A model generated the notes under the pieces. That model made no database searches, had not been told where the DNA came from, and worked only from the letters and a program-made list of their open reading frames with translations. A stretch of 64,000 bases of DNA from Protonemura montana (taxonomy: Eukaryota > Arthropoda > Insecta > Plecoptera > Nemouridae), in NCBI GenBank assembly GCA_947568835.1, contig OX387605.1, positions 18,356,418-18,420,417 on the forward strand, given 5' to 3'. Below are positions 36,320 through 46,369 of this stretch, in pieces. Within the stretch, counting starts at the first letter, position 1. Each line of letters begins with the position of its first letter. Position numbers and translations under genes: made by a program.

Positions 36320-38030
36320 ATTCTATGCAATTATGTTCTAGGACAATTTATCTATGTATAGACACTAACATGCCGATAGGGTTGATTTGTTCATGAATTT
36401 TACTATGGTAAAACCATGACACTACGTTAGTCCCTATATCCGTGTCCTGGGTCGTGTTGTTCTTTAATTTCTGGACTAAATAAAAGCAATGGGTGCATAA
36501 ATGGAACGAATGCAGCCATAAAAGCACATTCTACAGTACACCAGCAAATGGGAGGTGTAGTGGACATTTGAAATCGATGATTTAGCTCCACGAACGCACG
36601 AGACAAGTCAATTATTTATTTGTTCAACGAAATTGCTAATTTCAATAGTGGTATTGTAGGTATGCTCGTAATCATAATAAAAAAAACAATGGCATCGTAA
36701 AACGACCTTTCTATTTACTGAAAAGGGCAGCTAAGCACATTTCGGAACAACGCTATTGGCATTTGAAAAATGTGAATCTATTACTAAAGCTCTGTTGATA
36801 ACGTCAACAAGCCATGACTAAAAAAAAGTATTTTTACGACATTTCTATATAACAATAGCCCCGACTTTATTTCTGAAATAATATTACGAGCCCTCCTAAA
36901 AAACGAGCACTTCCCGACTAGGTTTACAGAGCTTCCGACTCCCTCACTGCCATTAGGGAATACAAGAGGATATAGAAATATATTAAATCGAGTTGCTTCT
37001 TATCCACTTTGTTGCAACATTTTAATAAGAACCCCGCTGAGAGTCCAGCATATATGGTGCGAGGTGGTAGCTGCACATTTCGACCAATCCCGAGCGTCGA
37101 CAGGCATCACCCCATAATAACAACCGACGAGCGTGAAATAATAACTCTAGTAAGGGTGCATCGTATATATGCTTTGTTGACTAACAAAATAGAGCGAGCT
37201 CGTGGGACTAGACGTACACAGCACCCTAGCCCAATGGATGTACCTTATTAGTTTATAATGACATTGGAACGTTCGCTGGGCCGCGTTTAAGAAAGGTAGT
37301 TGCATACTTCCATGTCAATTAACTTGTTTTGTTTATATATACATAACAGTACGTAACTTTTCGGCGTAGAAAAGATCTCTAGTTCAAGGATTTATACCTG
37401 TAAATGCTTGTCGCGAACCGGTTGTTGGAGAAAAATGGTTCGAAAACATCAGCTTTGTTTCGATAGTGAAGCATACTTGCGAATATCCATCGAGCAACTG
37501 ATTTATAAAACAAATGGGGTAAGTGGTTTAAGTGAAAAAATAGACATGCTTTTTGGCCAGACAACGTCAAAATAGTGAAACAATGTGAAACACCGAACCG
37601 CCACTTAACTGACATTTGAAGCATGATATTTCCAGTATGACAGCCGGTAAACATAGCGGCATGCAGCAAATGACGTGGACAGACCATAGCAAGTAAAATA
37701 AACGGTAGAACACAAAAAGTGCACGATCTACTCGTTTCTGTCTACATAAAAATCTTTGCACGCAACGCAATTTTCATTCATAACTTAAGCAAGTTACTAC
37801 AAATACTACACTACTTACAATTATCAGCTGACACGTGACTAATTCCAACGGCACACAACAATACAACAAAAAAACACGTCAATTTCATAGATAACTTTTC
37901 GATAATATCGCACATGTTTCTCTTAAATAATTCACTATTATATTTAATTTAAATCTAATAAAACACTGTTTTTAAGATGATAGTTAACTAGGTGGTAATT
38001 AATTAGTTCCTTGTAGTTCCGCGTGTAATA
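36320..38030. other. no gene seen; intron or intergenic
   Basis: No recognisable gene. The open frames at 37009-37251 (+) and 37379-37687 (-) carry no domain I recognise. Confidence 0.6.
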
Positions 38031-38039
38031 CTGGGTAAT

Positions 38040-38240
38040 GTCAGGTACTGGCCTGTGCAGGTGGGAGCAGAGAGCAGCGTCGTTCGGGTACGACTTGCTC
38101 GGCTCGCCTGCTTGCTGTTGACTGGCTGGCTGGCGGGCTCGTGCGTTTTACCCACGACGTTCGGGTCGGCGCGCGGCCTTTGAAGGCAAACTGGCTGTAT
38201 TGCGCCGCTTCCCCCTCCCCCTATCGTGATCCTGCACCCA
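38040..38240. promoter_or_regulatory. short CpG-dense patch
   Basis: CpG and GC content rise sharply over about 200 bases in an AT-rich setting. On the minus strand an acceptor-like TTGTTCAG precedes the patch, but the open frame through it has no recognised domain. It could be a small exon, a regulatory element or a GC-rich repeat. Confidence 0.2.
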
Positions 38241-38597
38241 GCGCTCACCTGAACAAAACACGGAGTTTTTTTTTGCAAGTTCGGTGTTTTTTTGTTGTTT
38301 TTTCAGGTAGATGACTTGCGCCGAAATGCTTTATTTTGTGTCTTTATTTATTGAATTTCTTGAGAGCATTATACAATAAATATTTCGTCGAATGATAATC
38401 ACGTGTATATGCAAATTGTTGACAGTAATTTTCAGTTATTGGAATTTTTGTTTTAAAATATAAAAGTAAAAATTCAATATTATTCAATAATATTATTATT
38501 CAATTAAGTTTCCCCGTTTTATTAAAGTAACTTAAACTTAATAACTACATATTTGATGGTAATATAGTGGACGGTTTTACTCTGTTTTGATTGCATT

Positions 38598-38700
38598 TTA
38601 GTAGTAAAAAGGACCTAGGTCAACGTTTCGTCTGCGTTGGCGCCTTCAGGATCTCCAGGATTCAGTTGCATCCTCATCGTCAGGACTAAAAGTCAATCAA
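38598..38700 (-). repeat. hammerhead-like repeat remnant
   Basis: On the minus strand CTGAAG (38649-38644) is followed by a 3-bp stem GCG-CCAA-CGC and then CGAAACG (38630-38624). This resembles the CUGAUGA-stem-GAAA core of hammerhead ribozymes carried by Penelope-like and related retroelements, with the first box altered to CTGAAGG. No reverse transcriptase or GIY-YIG sequence was seen nearby. If real, it is a decayed, non-cleaving copy. Confidence 0.25.
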
Positions 38701-38729
38701 AAGTCAACACAGAGCAAACCCACTTCGCC

Positions 38730-40380
38730 TACGTCCTTAGGAACCACTACGCCATTCTGAATACATTTTTGTTTCATATTCCAAAGGTAGGTAGCACCGT
38801 AGAACCTATATAATGAGCGATTGGAAGTTAATAAGAGAGATTATCATGCTCAAAATTTATAAGATGAATTGTTGTTGACCTTAAAAAGTGCTACTTGTTT
38901 CCCTCGGGGCTTTTAATCCCTTGTCGTTGAGGTTGAAGGTACTTGTTTCATACCAAACGCCATATTTACGCGACTCTTTGGATTCGAGACAAGTATTTGT
39001 CAAAATAGAGAGGAAGAAGGTATCAGAAATCGAGACATGAGAAAAGTGTTGGCCCCCTGAGCCCAAACCCCTGCCTTCGCACTGTATAGCGTCAAACCAC
39101 CAACTTTTCAAAGTTTCAAAACCTCAAAAACTGGGAATACGCCAACTGGCCAACCTTGAAACAAACACATTTGTATTATTATTTTTAAACTTACATACTG
39201 CAGGTAGGTCAGGTTATTGGCCAAGTTACTTCAACAGTACAAAAAATATTGTTTTCTTCATTAAAAAAAAATATTTTTTTTTATTGCATAAATGAAAATA
39301 ATAATAAAAACAAAAATAAAAATAAAAAGCGAAATACAAAAAATACAAAAATTCTATTGAGGCATAGTTTATTTGCGCATTTGATCAAACTGGAAGAAAT
39401 GTGAATGCGTGGTTTGGTAAAGATAAGGATACTAGTTGACATCATTTACAAGAAGAATATTTTAAGGTGCACAACAACGGATAGTAATGAATGGTATAAT
39501 GAAGCGAAACATATAATATGATATGATGTAATGAAGCAGTGAAATAAACACTACGCATGGTGTGTGGAGCATGATCAGCTCGAAGATACACAAACTAGAA
39601 GCTACTTTTGTCCGGTTTTTTAATTAACGGACCGTTAACGAACAAAAAAACATCTCCTGATTGGCTCTTACCAAACAAATAACAAATTAACAGACTGTTG
39701 GGTCCTGAACGAACCACCGAAAAATGGAGATTAGTGTGGGGAAAGCTAACGACTCGTACAGCTGTTTAGAAATAAAGCGTACAGCATGGTCTACTCAATT
39801 TTCCAGGCTACTTTGATGGATTATTTCTTGTAATCCTTACATTCGATGTCTTTTTAATTATATGTAATTAATTGTGTCTTTCTCAAAATGCATACAAGTA
39901 TACTCCCATGGTTTCTATCTGGTGGTGGTTTTTACAATCAAAACATTCGAATCTAACGAGATATTTGGTCTTATCAGATAAAATTGCTATCAAAAGTGTG
40001 TGACTGGCTCGATCTACATGTACCCAGTTATCTTCAAAGATAAGATGCAAGGAATTAAACTGTTAGAATAAAATGTTTTCTTTCATAAAGATTTCACTGA
40101 TATGCAATGTAATTACATTTCATACCAAATTCTGAGCATGCACCGCAAATGTTAAAACTTTTCCAGACTATTTTTCGAGTCTTACTTTGTAGCTGGCATA
40201 GTACATGAAAGGAGAGCAATTAGCAAACTTTTCTTTAAATAATAATGATTACTAAAGACGACACCAAACGTCTTCAAATCTTATCTTAGCACAATGATTG
40301 TTATCGATTACGAACAAGAAAATTGCAATGACGTTTCAGTTCCTTATCATGATAAGTCGTCAGCACAGTGATTTCATTTC
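38730..40380. other. no gene seen; intron or intergenic
   Basis: AT-rich sequence with A-rich low-complexity stretches at about 39260-39350. No gene was recognised. Confidence 0.6.
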
Positions 40381-40383
40381 CAG

Positions 40384-40527
40384 AACAAGTTGCGTGAGGC
40401 TGGAAGTTCACCAAAAACATCCCGGTTCCAGGAATCTGCAACGCAGGGACTTGGGATTAGATCCGAAGTGGCAGAGACGGTGCACTTTCCGTTCTTCCTG
40501 TCGTTCAACATCCTTTGAGACCTATAG
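40384..40527 (+). CDS. candidate exon, product not recognised
   Basis: A 144-bp segment lies between a pyrimidine-rich acceptor ending TTTCCAG (40377-40383) and a GTAATT donor at 40528. One frame is open throughout. Its length is a multiple of three and both introns would be in phase 2. The translation is basic and rich in arginine and serine, with three cysteines. I recognise no domain in it. Another frame is open until a stop shortly before the donor. Local GC content is higher than in the flanks, which supports an exon, but no partner exon, homologue or regular pattern is visible. A chance splice-site pair remains quite possible. Confidence 0.25.
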
Positions 40528-41462
40528 GTAATTACAGGTGTTCACCTCAACATCCCTTAAAGAGGTTATTTACCATGAAGCAGCTACTCTTCTTATCAGG
40601 TATGATAAAATGATAAAGTACATCTACGCAGTGTGCTTCTTGCACTTAATTTCCTCTCTGCACTGTGATGTATTGAAAATCAAAGAGTATTTCCTTTGTT
40701 TTCCTTAAAAAAACTAATTAAGCTGATGTTGAATTTTTATTCTCACTGTGGCTTGAACCAAGTGTTTTCTCTGCACAAAATTATACAACAACCTCTCATT
40801 AGCATTAGGAGGCATAAGAGATGTATCAACTTTTGATGGTACAAAAGACCCAGAAATAATTTCAAAAAGAAGCTTCTTTTACGCTCTTGATGCATTTTAT
40901 GACGTAAATGATCAAATAGCTCATTTTCTTCATTTAAGAACTTATTTTGTTTTATAATATATTAATATCATCGTCATAATATAATTAAAAATAATTTCAT
41001 ACACTTCGACTGTGTGGTATGGTAATGACCAAAACGCATGTATCTACAAAAATCAATTAATTCATTATTTAATTCATTAAAAAAAATATTTCATTTCAAA
41101 AAAGAATCGCGTTAGGATTTTACCTCATTTGTTCACACTGTTCTCAAAAGAGAATGAAGACTAAAACTACGATTATTCTTCTCAAATAACCTCCTTTTTA
41201 GTGTGCTATAAAATAGCGCAATAACTTCCAGAAAACTACCCCTAATACGAATCATAAATCCTGCTAGAGAAAATATAATAATATTAGCGTCAGATCGTGC
41301 TGAGGCTTTGGATTGTGATCTTTGGCTCGGAATGAGTCCTGGACGGGCGATGACACGCCATTGGTCCACACAACCGGAACATCCGGGTGGTCGAAACGAG
41401 CTACTTCCGGGCACGACATACAATCGAAACTCGGGTCGCACTCTGCTCTAGAGCGCTGTGGG

Positions 41463-41463
<1 letters not shown>

Positions 41464-41494
<31 letters not shown>
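41464..41494. repeat. poly-G run, 31 bases
   Basis: The longest homopolymer in the window, followed by AGGGGG. Confidence 0.9.
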
Positions 41495-41495
<1 letters not shown>

Positions 41496-41870
41496 GGGGG
41501 CAAGCGCGTCGAGAGCAGAAGAAGCGAGAAAAAAAAGCACAGGAGAAAGGACACGAAAAGATGCGGGAGGAGTAAATCAAAATGATCTTGATGTATGGTG
41601 ATCACGTGATGGTTCTTGCAGCGATATGTTCTAAGAGAACAAGATGGCGAAACTTTCGAGAGTTTCAAGCTAATGAATTAAGCTTTTTGGGAAGTATATG
41701 CTTGTGTTTAACAGGTTTTGATATTTTCTTTATACTCGTGATTTAAAGTAAACCGACATTTTTGTCCAAAATTTTAACCTTTTGGTGAGAGTTTTTATTT
41801 TTCTTTTAACCGTTCAATTTTTTTTTTATTTACGAGCAAATTTACCAGAACTTTTGCGATTTTGCTGTTT

Positions 41871-41905
41871 TGGTGGAAGTGCCACTCTAAACTTGGCACC
41901 TCCAC
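41871..41905. repeat. imperfect hairpin around GGCACCTCCAC
   Basis: GTGGAAGTGCCA and TGGCACCTCCAC are complementary at all but one of 12 positions, with a 9-base spacer between them. Confidence 0.55.
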
Positions 41906-43751
41906 GCGTTCCAATAAATCAGCGCTCAAAAACAAGTTTTCCCTGCGTAGATTGCTTCTGCCTCTCCCCAAGCTCCACTGCCAACATGCGTACAGTGGTT
42001 TGCTCCGAAATGTCAAAATATTTCGGGATTTCGCCAGCTTTGATAGTTCCCAGCATTTAAATTGGAAACAGAAAGACCAAGAATAGAACAATATGGCCAG
42101 ACAACAATCATTATTTGGAGCGACGCCGGATTACTTCAATCGCATTGCCATGGCCGAATCGTTATGCATATATATCTGTGCCATGCAGGAACTGATCAAT
42201 GAAAATCCAAACAACGAGTCCGAGTCTTAATAGGATCAGGGGCTTGGGAATAATGCACGTTATTTCACTGGAAAAATCCGAGCATTCCACAGGAATTTCA
42301 GTCCGGGATATGTGATTGAACTGCTTATTCCAATACGACTGGGAAATTGGGAAATAAACCGCTGCATGCGGCCAACCATAAATCGAACATACAAAAAAAA
42401 TAAATAATTCAGCAAGGTTGCAAACAGGCTTACACTGATCAAATCTATCCCAATCACATTCAGAAATTTTGTATAATGCACAACTTTTGATTCAGTTGGA
42501 AATTTGACTATGTACGCTTCGCCCAGTTTTTTCCTGGTATTTTCTCTGATTTGAGAGCTTCGTGGCCGAGAAACTGTTGACCCGAAGGAAGCTCTGCTCG
42601 CATCCTCTCCGCCCCATTCCCATCCACCCACCCACTCCCCCTTGGCCACTGCAGTTCAGTCGACCGCCTGACCCCTAACTTCATATTGTCTTACAAGCAA
42701 CGGGAACAGTGCGCTTTGTACAATCTTATAGATGCAATAACTTGCTTCTTAACAATGTGCAACGACCCAATCTTGCGGTGGTACAAGAATATTGTTCCAT
42801 TTAAGCAGCAATAATGGAATCTTTATGAACAAGGGCCTACTTTCAAAGACAAGTATTATTCCTAAATCGGACAGTCATGCGAGATAACTCCATCAAACTT
42901 TGTTTGTCATACATAGCTGAAAAGGGTTGAACCAAAAAATATTCAGTGATCCTATTGTAAGATCGACTGTATTAAAGCTCTTTAAATCCAATCAGAAGAA
43001 TACGAACATAAAAACAAACCTTAAACTGTGAGATTGATAAGAATTCCCAACTGACAACCAAACAAACAATCCAAATAGGAAGCAAGTCATCGCAAGAACT
43101 CAAATGCGTATGTTAATTCAGAAACGCACTACAACTCCACCCATACGCATAATTACACGCACAATACTACTATATAATATATAAACCATTAATCATTTTG
43201 ATTCAAGAAACGATTTATCACAAGACGACCTAAACAAACATCTCTAACAGCAGCTACCACAGAGTGCCAACTGCTAAAACTTCACGTTCAACAAACGGTG
43301 GCGATACACCCACCTTTAGTAATAATATCTTGAGCGGCGTTCTGGCAGGGGATGTGTGAATTCAACCCTTGTAACAGCCCCCGCCTTGTGTCAGAGTGGA
43401 GTGATATAGGAAGTTGGTGTTGCTGTCGCTCTGTTCCGCCCCGTATCGTCAACACCCGTCACATCCACAACAACGAAAGTGTGAGAGCCTAGAGGCAACA
43501 GACGTCCACAAGTAAGACTTTAAGACATTTCACATCATGACCAATGCAGGCTTGTCCAAACGAAGAAAGGAAATGATAAGCTTCGTTGAAAAGAAAATCC
43601 TAACTGTGAGAACTTGTCTCTGTAACGTTAAGCCACGAGAAAGCTTGGAAAGTTTCGAAATACGGTTTTACCTGTAAGGTTTTACCTATACGTAACGCGT
43701 TTGCAGTGGAATGGTTGTAAATTTTGGGAAATTCGGCGAGTAAGTCTGTAT

Positions 43752-43824
43752 GTTTCCGTGGTGTAGTGGTTATCACGTCTGCTTTACACGCAGAAGGTCT
43801 CCGGTTCGATCCCGGGCGGAAACT
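43752..43824 (+). tRNA. tRNA-Val (anticodon TAC)
   Basis: A complete cloverleaf can be drawn. The acceptor stem is GTTTCCG paired with CGGAAAC (7 of 7). The D arm is TGGTGTAGTGGTTATCA, which doubles as the A box. The anticodon stem is TCTGC/GCAGA with loop TTTACAC and anticodon TAC. The T arm has loop TTCGATC and carries the B box GGTTCGATCCC. The product would decode GUA valine codons in cytosolic translation. No intron is present. A TTTT run starts at 43824 and can serve as the Pol III terminator. The discriminator base just after the acceptor stem is T, whereas A is usual for tRNA-Val. This could be a recent tRNA-derived copy rather than a main-set gene. The overall body is otherwise intact and canonical. 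Confidence 0.93.
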
Positions 43825-43999
43825 TTTGCGTTCATGTGGCACGTGATTGAACGCATATTGAAACTTTGTCAACTTGCAATTGAGCAAAACTATTTCAATT
43901 ATTTTTAACATTTCAGAGTTTTCAACTTACTTGAATTTGAACATAGATGTCAAATATAACAATAAAATTGTTGGGTATGAGTAGGAACAGTTCTTTATA

Positions 44000-44052
44000 T
44001 AAGTTGCCGTAGCCCATTACTCCGAAGATCCCGGGTCGATCCCTGGTGGACA
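44000..44052 (+). repeat. tRNA 3'-half-like remnant
   Basis: About 200 bases downstream of the tRNA-Val gene, a B-box-like GGGTCGATCCC (44033-44043) is followed by TGGTGGAC. The stretch resembles the T arm and 3' acceptor side of a tRNA, but no 5' half is recognisable. It may be a decayed duplicate of the neighbouring gene or a SINE fragment. Confidence 0.2.
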
Positions 44053-44059
44053 TTGCTCA

Positions 44060-44975
44060 ACTTTTGGCCCGAAAGAGACAATTTTACTTCTTTTGTCTAG
44101 CAGTACCGGGAGTCTCGTTGTAATTTTGATAATTTAGAAAATTTTTTCAACAAAAAATGTGTTTAAAACTGTCTAACCTATACGAACAAACAGCCTACCT
44201 ATCTATGTCTAAAAATTTCGTAAATTCAGACCATAAATCAAAATAATTTAACAAGTTTACATTAAATTAGTACAGATTGTAGATACAATAGTACAGATAG
44301 TACAGATACAATAAGTTTATTTTTATTATCATTTATGCGTACACATTTCTCTCTACCTTTGTCAGTAAACTGAAATTTAGCATCATTTTGTAGCAAAATA
44401 TCTTGAACAGAACGATGATAAAACTGTGTTCCATGACTGATGCAAATACAAATCCCAAATCATCCCTGAAACTCATCTTTTCACTTCCTGATCTCGATCA
44501 ATTAATCACAGGAGGACGCTCGCCAGCAGTGGGGGGGAGTTGGGGAGGGAATGGGCGGGGGAGATGACTGCAGTCTGATGCTGGGAAACAATGACACTCG
44601 CAAACCACGAACGGGCCAGCACCAGCCCAGAGACATCAATCCCCCTCAGCGGCGCTTATCCCACCGATGATCCATCAATCCCAGTAATCAATCATACCAA
44701 CAATGTCTTCATCGCCGCGTCGTCGAGAAGGTGGCGATGGCGTATTGTTCTTTCGACTTAGTTGTACGATCAAAAGAAGTTACGTCGACCAGCGGCAAGC
44801 GACGAGCCAAACAAACTTTTTTCGCAATGTGAAATAAAAATATCATCGTTGTCATTTTCTATTTTTTTCTTGACGTGTTTAAAAACTAAGGTCTGGCAAA
44901 CTTTCGGGGATGGTGTCGGCTATGGTGTTACTTTATTCTTCGAAAATTTCCGCTATGTGCTAGAATTCGTTAATT
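44060..44975. other. no gene seen
   Basis: AT-rich with short TACAGATA-type repeats at about 44270-44310. No gene was recognised. Confidence 0.6.
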
Positions 44976-44980
44976 TTTGT

Positions 44981-45150
44981 GACCGAACGGTATTGCGTGT
45001 TGAATATACCGGTTCTCGTTAGTACACTGAAGTTAAGCAACACTACGCTGGATCAGGTATTGGATGGGTGACCAGTTTTGTTATGGAGGGAGATTAAGGG
45101 AAGAAAGTTATTACAGCAACTTTATGCGTCATGCTGATCCACTCCTTGAC
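44981..45150 (+). mobile_element. 5S rRNA-derived SINE, copy C (plus strand)
   Basis: The 5S-like head runs from about 44981 to 45075, with landmarks CCGGTTCTCGT, GAAGTTAAGCAACACT and GGATGGGTGACCAG. It passes directly into the same body as copy A, shown by GGAGGGA, GAAAGTTA and CAACTT blocks in the same order. Similarity to the body fades after about 45150, so the 3' part is lost or diverged. Head and body joined at the same boundary in two unlinked copies on opposite strands is the evidence that they form one element. It is not a working 5S gene. Confidence 0.7.
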
Positions 45151-45159
45151 AATATGAAT

Positions 45160-46260
45160 TTGTGAATAAATTCGATGGTTCTTTCGGTAAGAAAGAACTA
45201 CCGAGAACTACCTGAGTGCGTAGGCTACACACTAATGCTACTGCCTTACTCTTTGTCGGCGCAAAAGACCGAATTTGTGATATTTTTGCGGGTATAGATA
45301 ACTTATTTTTACCAATTGTGGGAAAAAATTCCTTTAAAAAATAAGTAGTTTATAAGTTACTGTTCACTGGGCTATAGTGGCTGACGGCAGTCACCGCGGG
45401 GACATCGCTAGGTCAAAAAAGGCGTATTAAATGTGACAAATGCGACGAGAATATGTTAGATTATACTTATATATAATAACATATTATATATATATATATT
45501 ATATTATATAACTTATATAATGAATAATAATCCCAGTTTCAGTTATTTTCAATCAAATTTGGCGCAAGGTGCATTGTTTTATTTCCTCCCATATAAAGCT
45601 TAGTATGCGGTCCCTTGGATCTTAAATCTATCATACTTTCTCAATCTGTCGTCACTTTGATGTGAATATCACTGCATATTAAGTTTGATAACGCTATCTT
45701 TCAGTTGTCTAAGAACGCGTATACGAGACTGAAATATTTGCGTTCTCGTCATGTCGAAACAGCCCAAATTTCCCGACACGCAGAAATAATGAATAATCCA
45801 ACTGCTCGCAAGCATGACCCGGACATCGTTGTTGCCCGTACGAAATATTTCCTTGTTGACAACGGCTTGTGTCGTACTTCGTTGTCTTTTCCTACTTGAA
45901 CTGAGTCAAAACGAAGATTTTCTGCTAGCTACTAAGAAACTAAATCCAAAACGGGGCTTGGCTTATCAAATGCACTTGATAACGCACATTGTCAACTGCG
46001 TTGGCTATTTGCTGACAGAAAAACTACAATTAGCCGTTAATCTCAACGGCAGCTACCCCGGGGCAAATGGAATTCGTGTCTGGAAACATCTACACGTCAT
46101 TTTTCACCTTGGATCGTCTTCTGCGATCTCGAATAATTACTTAATCGCAAAGAATTGTTTATATCTAGCAACCATACTTTTTTTTTGTATCTTTGTCAGC
46201 ACTCGCAAGTGAACTTATACAAATGTGCGCAATACAGAACCATTAGACCGGTAATTATTT
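45160..46260. other. no gene seen
   Basis: An AT-rich (TA)n-like stretch lies at about 45465-45520. The 132-codon open frame at 45814-46212 has no recognised domain. Confidence 0.6.
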
Positions 46261-46288
46261 TCAGACCCCTTCTTTAGTGTGTCGGAGA

Positions 46289-46310
46289 GGGGGGGGGGGG
46301 GGGGGGGGGG
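46289..46310. repeat. poly-G run, 22 bases
   Basis: Uninterrupted G run, directly beside the hAT-like terminal sequence. Confidence 0.9.
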
Positions 46311-46367
46311 AGGGGTCCCAACGAAAAATCTTGCCCCCGGGCCCAGGGATACCTAGTTACGCCACTG
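46311..46367 (-). mobile_element. hAT-like DNA transposon terminus (fragment)
   Basis: Read on the minus strand from 46367, the sequence begins CAGTGGCGTAACTAGG and continues through TGGGCCCGGGGGCAAG into a C run. A CAGNGGCGTAACTA start is a recurrent terminal inverted repeat of hAT-type non-autonomous elements in animals. I see no matching opposite end; a CAGACCCC near 46263 is too weak to pair. The element is probably a truncated or decayed non-autonomous copy. Confidence 0.4.
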
Positions 46368-46369
46368 TT

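Larger units (their letters stand above)
40530..43750. other. no gene seen; intron or intergenic
   Basis: Holds a G31 run (41464), an imperfect hairpin containing the GGCACCTCCAC motif (41871-41905), and otherwise no recognised gene. The 134-codon frame at 41264-41668 (minus) is an artefact of the poly-G run, which reads as polyproline. Confidence 0.6.

Noticed and set aside
41264-41668. 134-codon minus-strand frame with a polyproline stretch, and the plus-strand polyglycine frames
   Set aside because: Caused by translating the G31 homopolymer.
43600-43911. Minus-strand 103-codon open frame across the tRNA gene
   Set aside because: It contains the familiar antisense translation of tRNA-Val (PGSNRRPSACKADVITTT), which is a well-known artefact and not a protein.
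45000-45078. Functional 5S rRNA gene
   Set aside because: Only part of the 5S sequence is present, the terminal stem is missing, and it runs into the SINE body.
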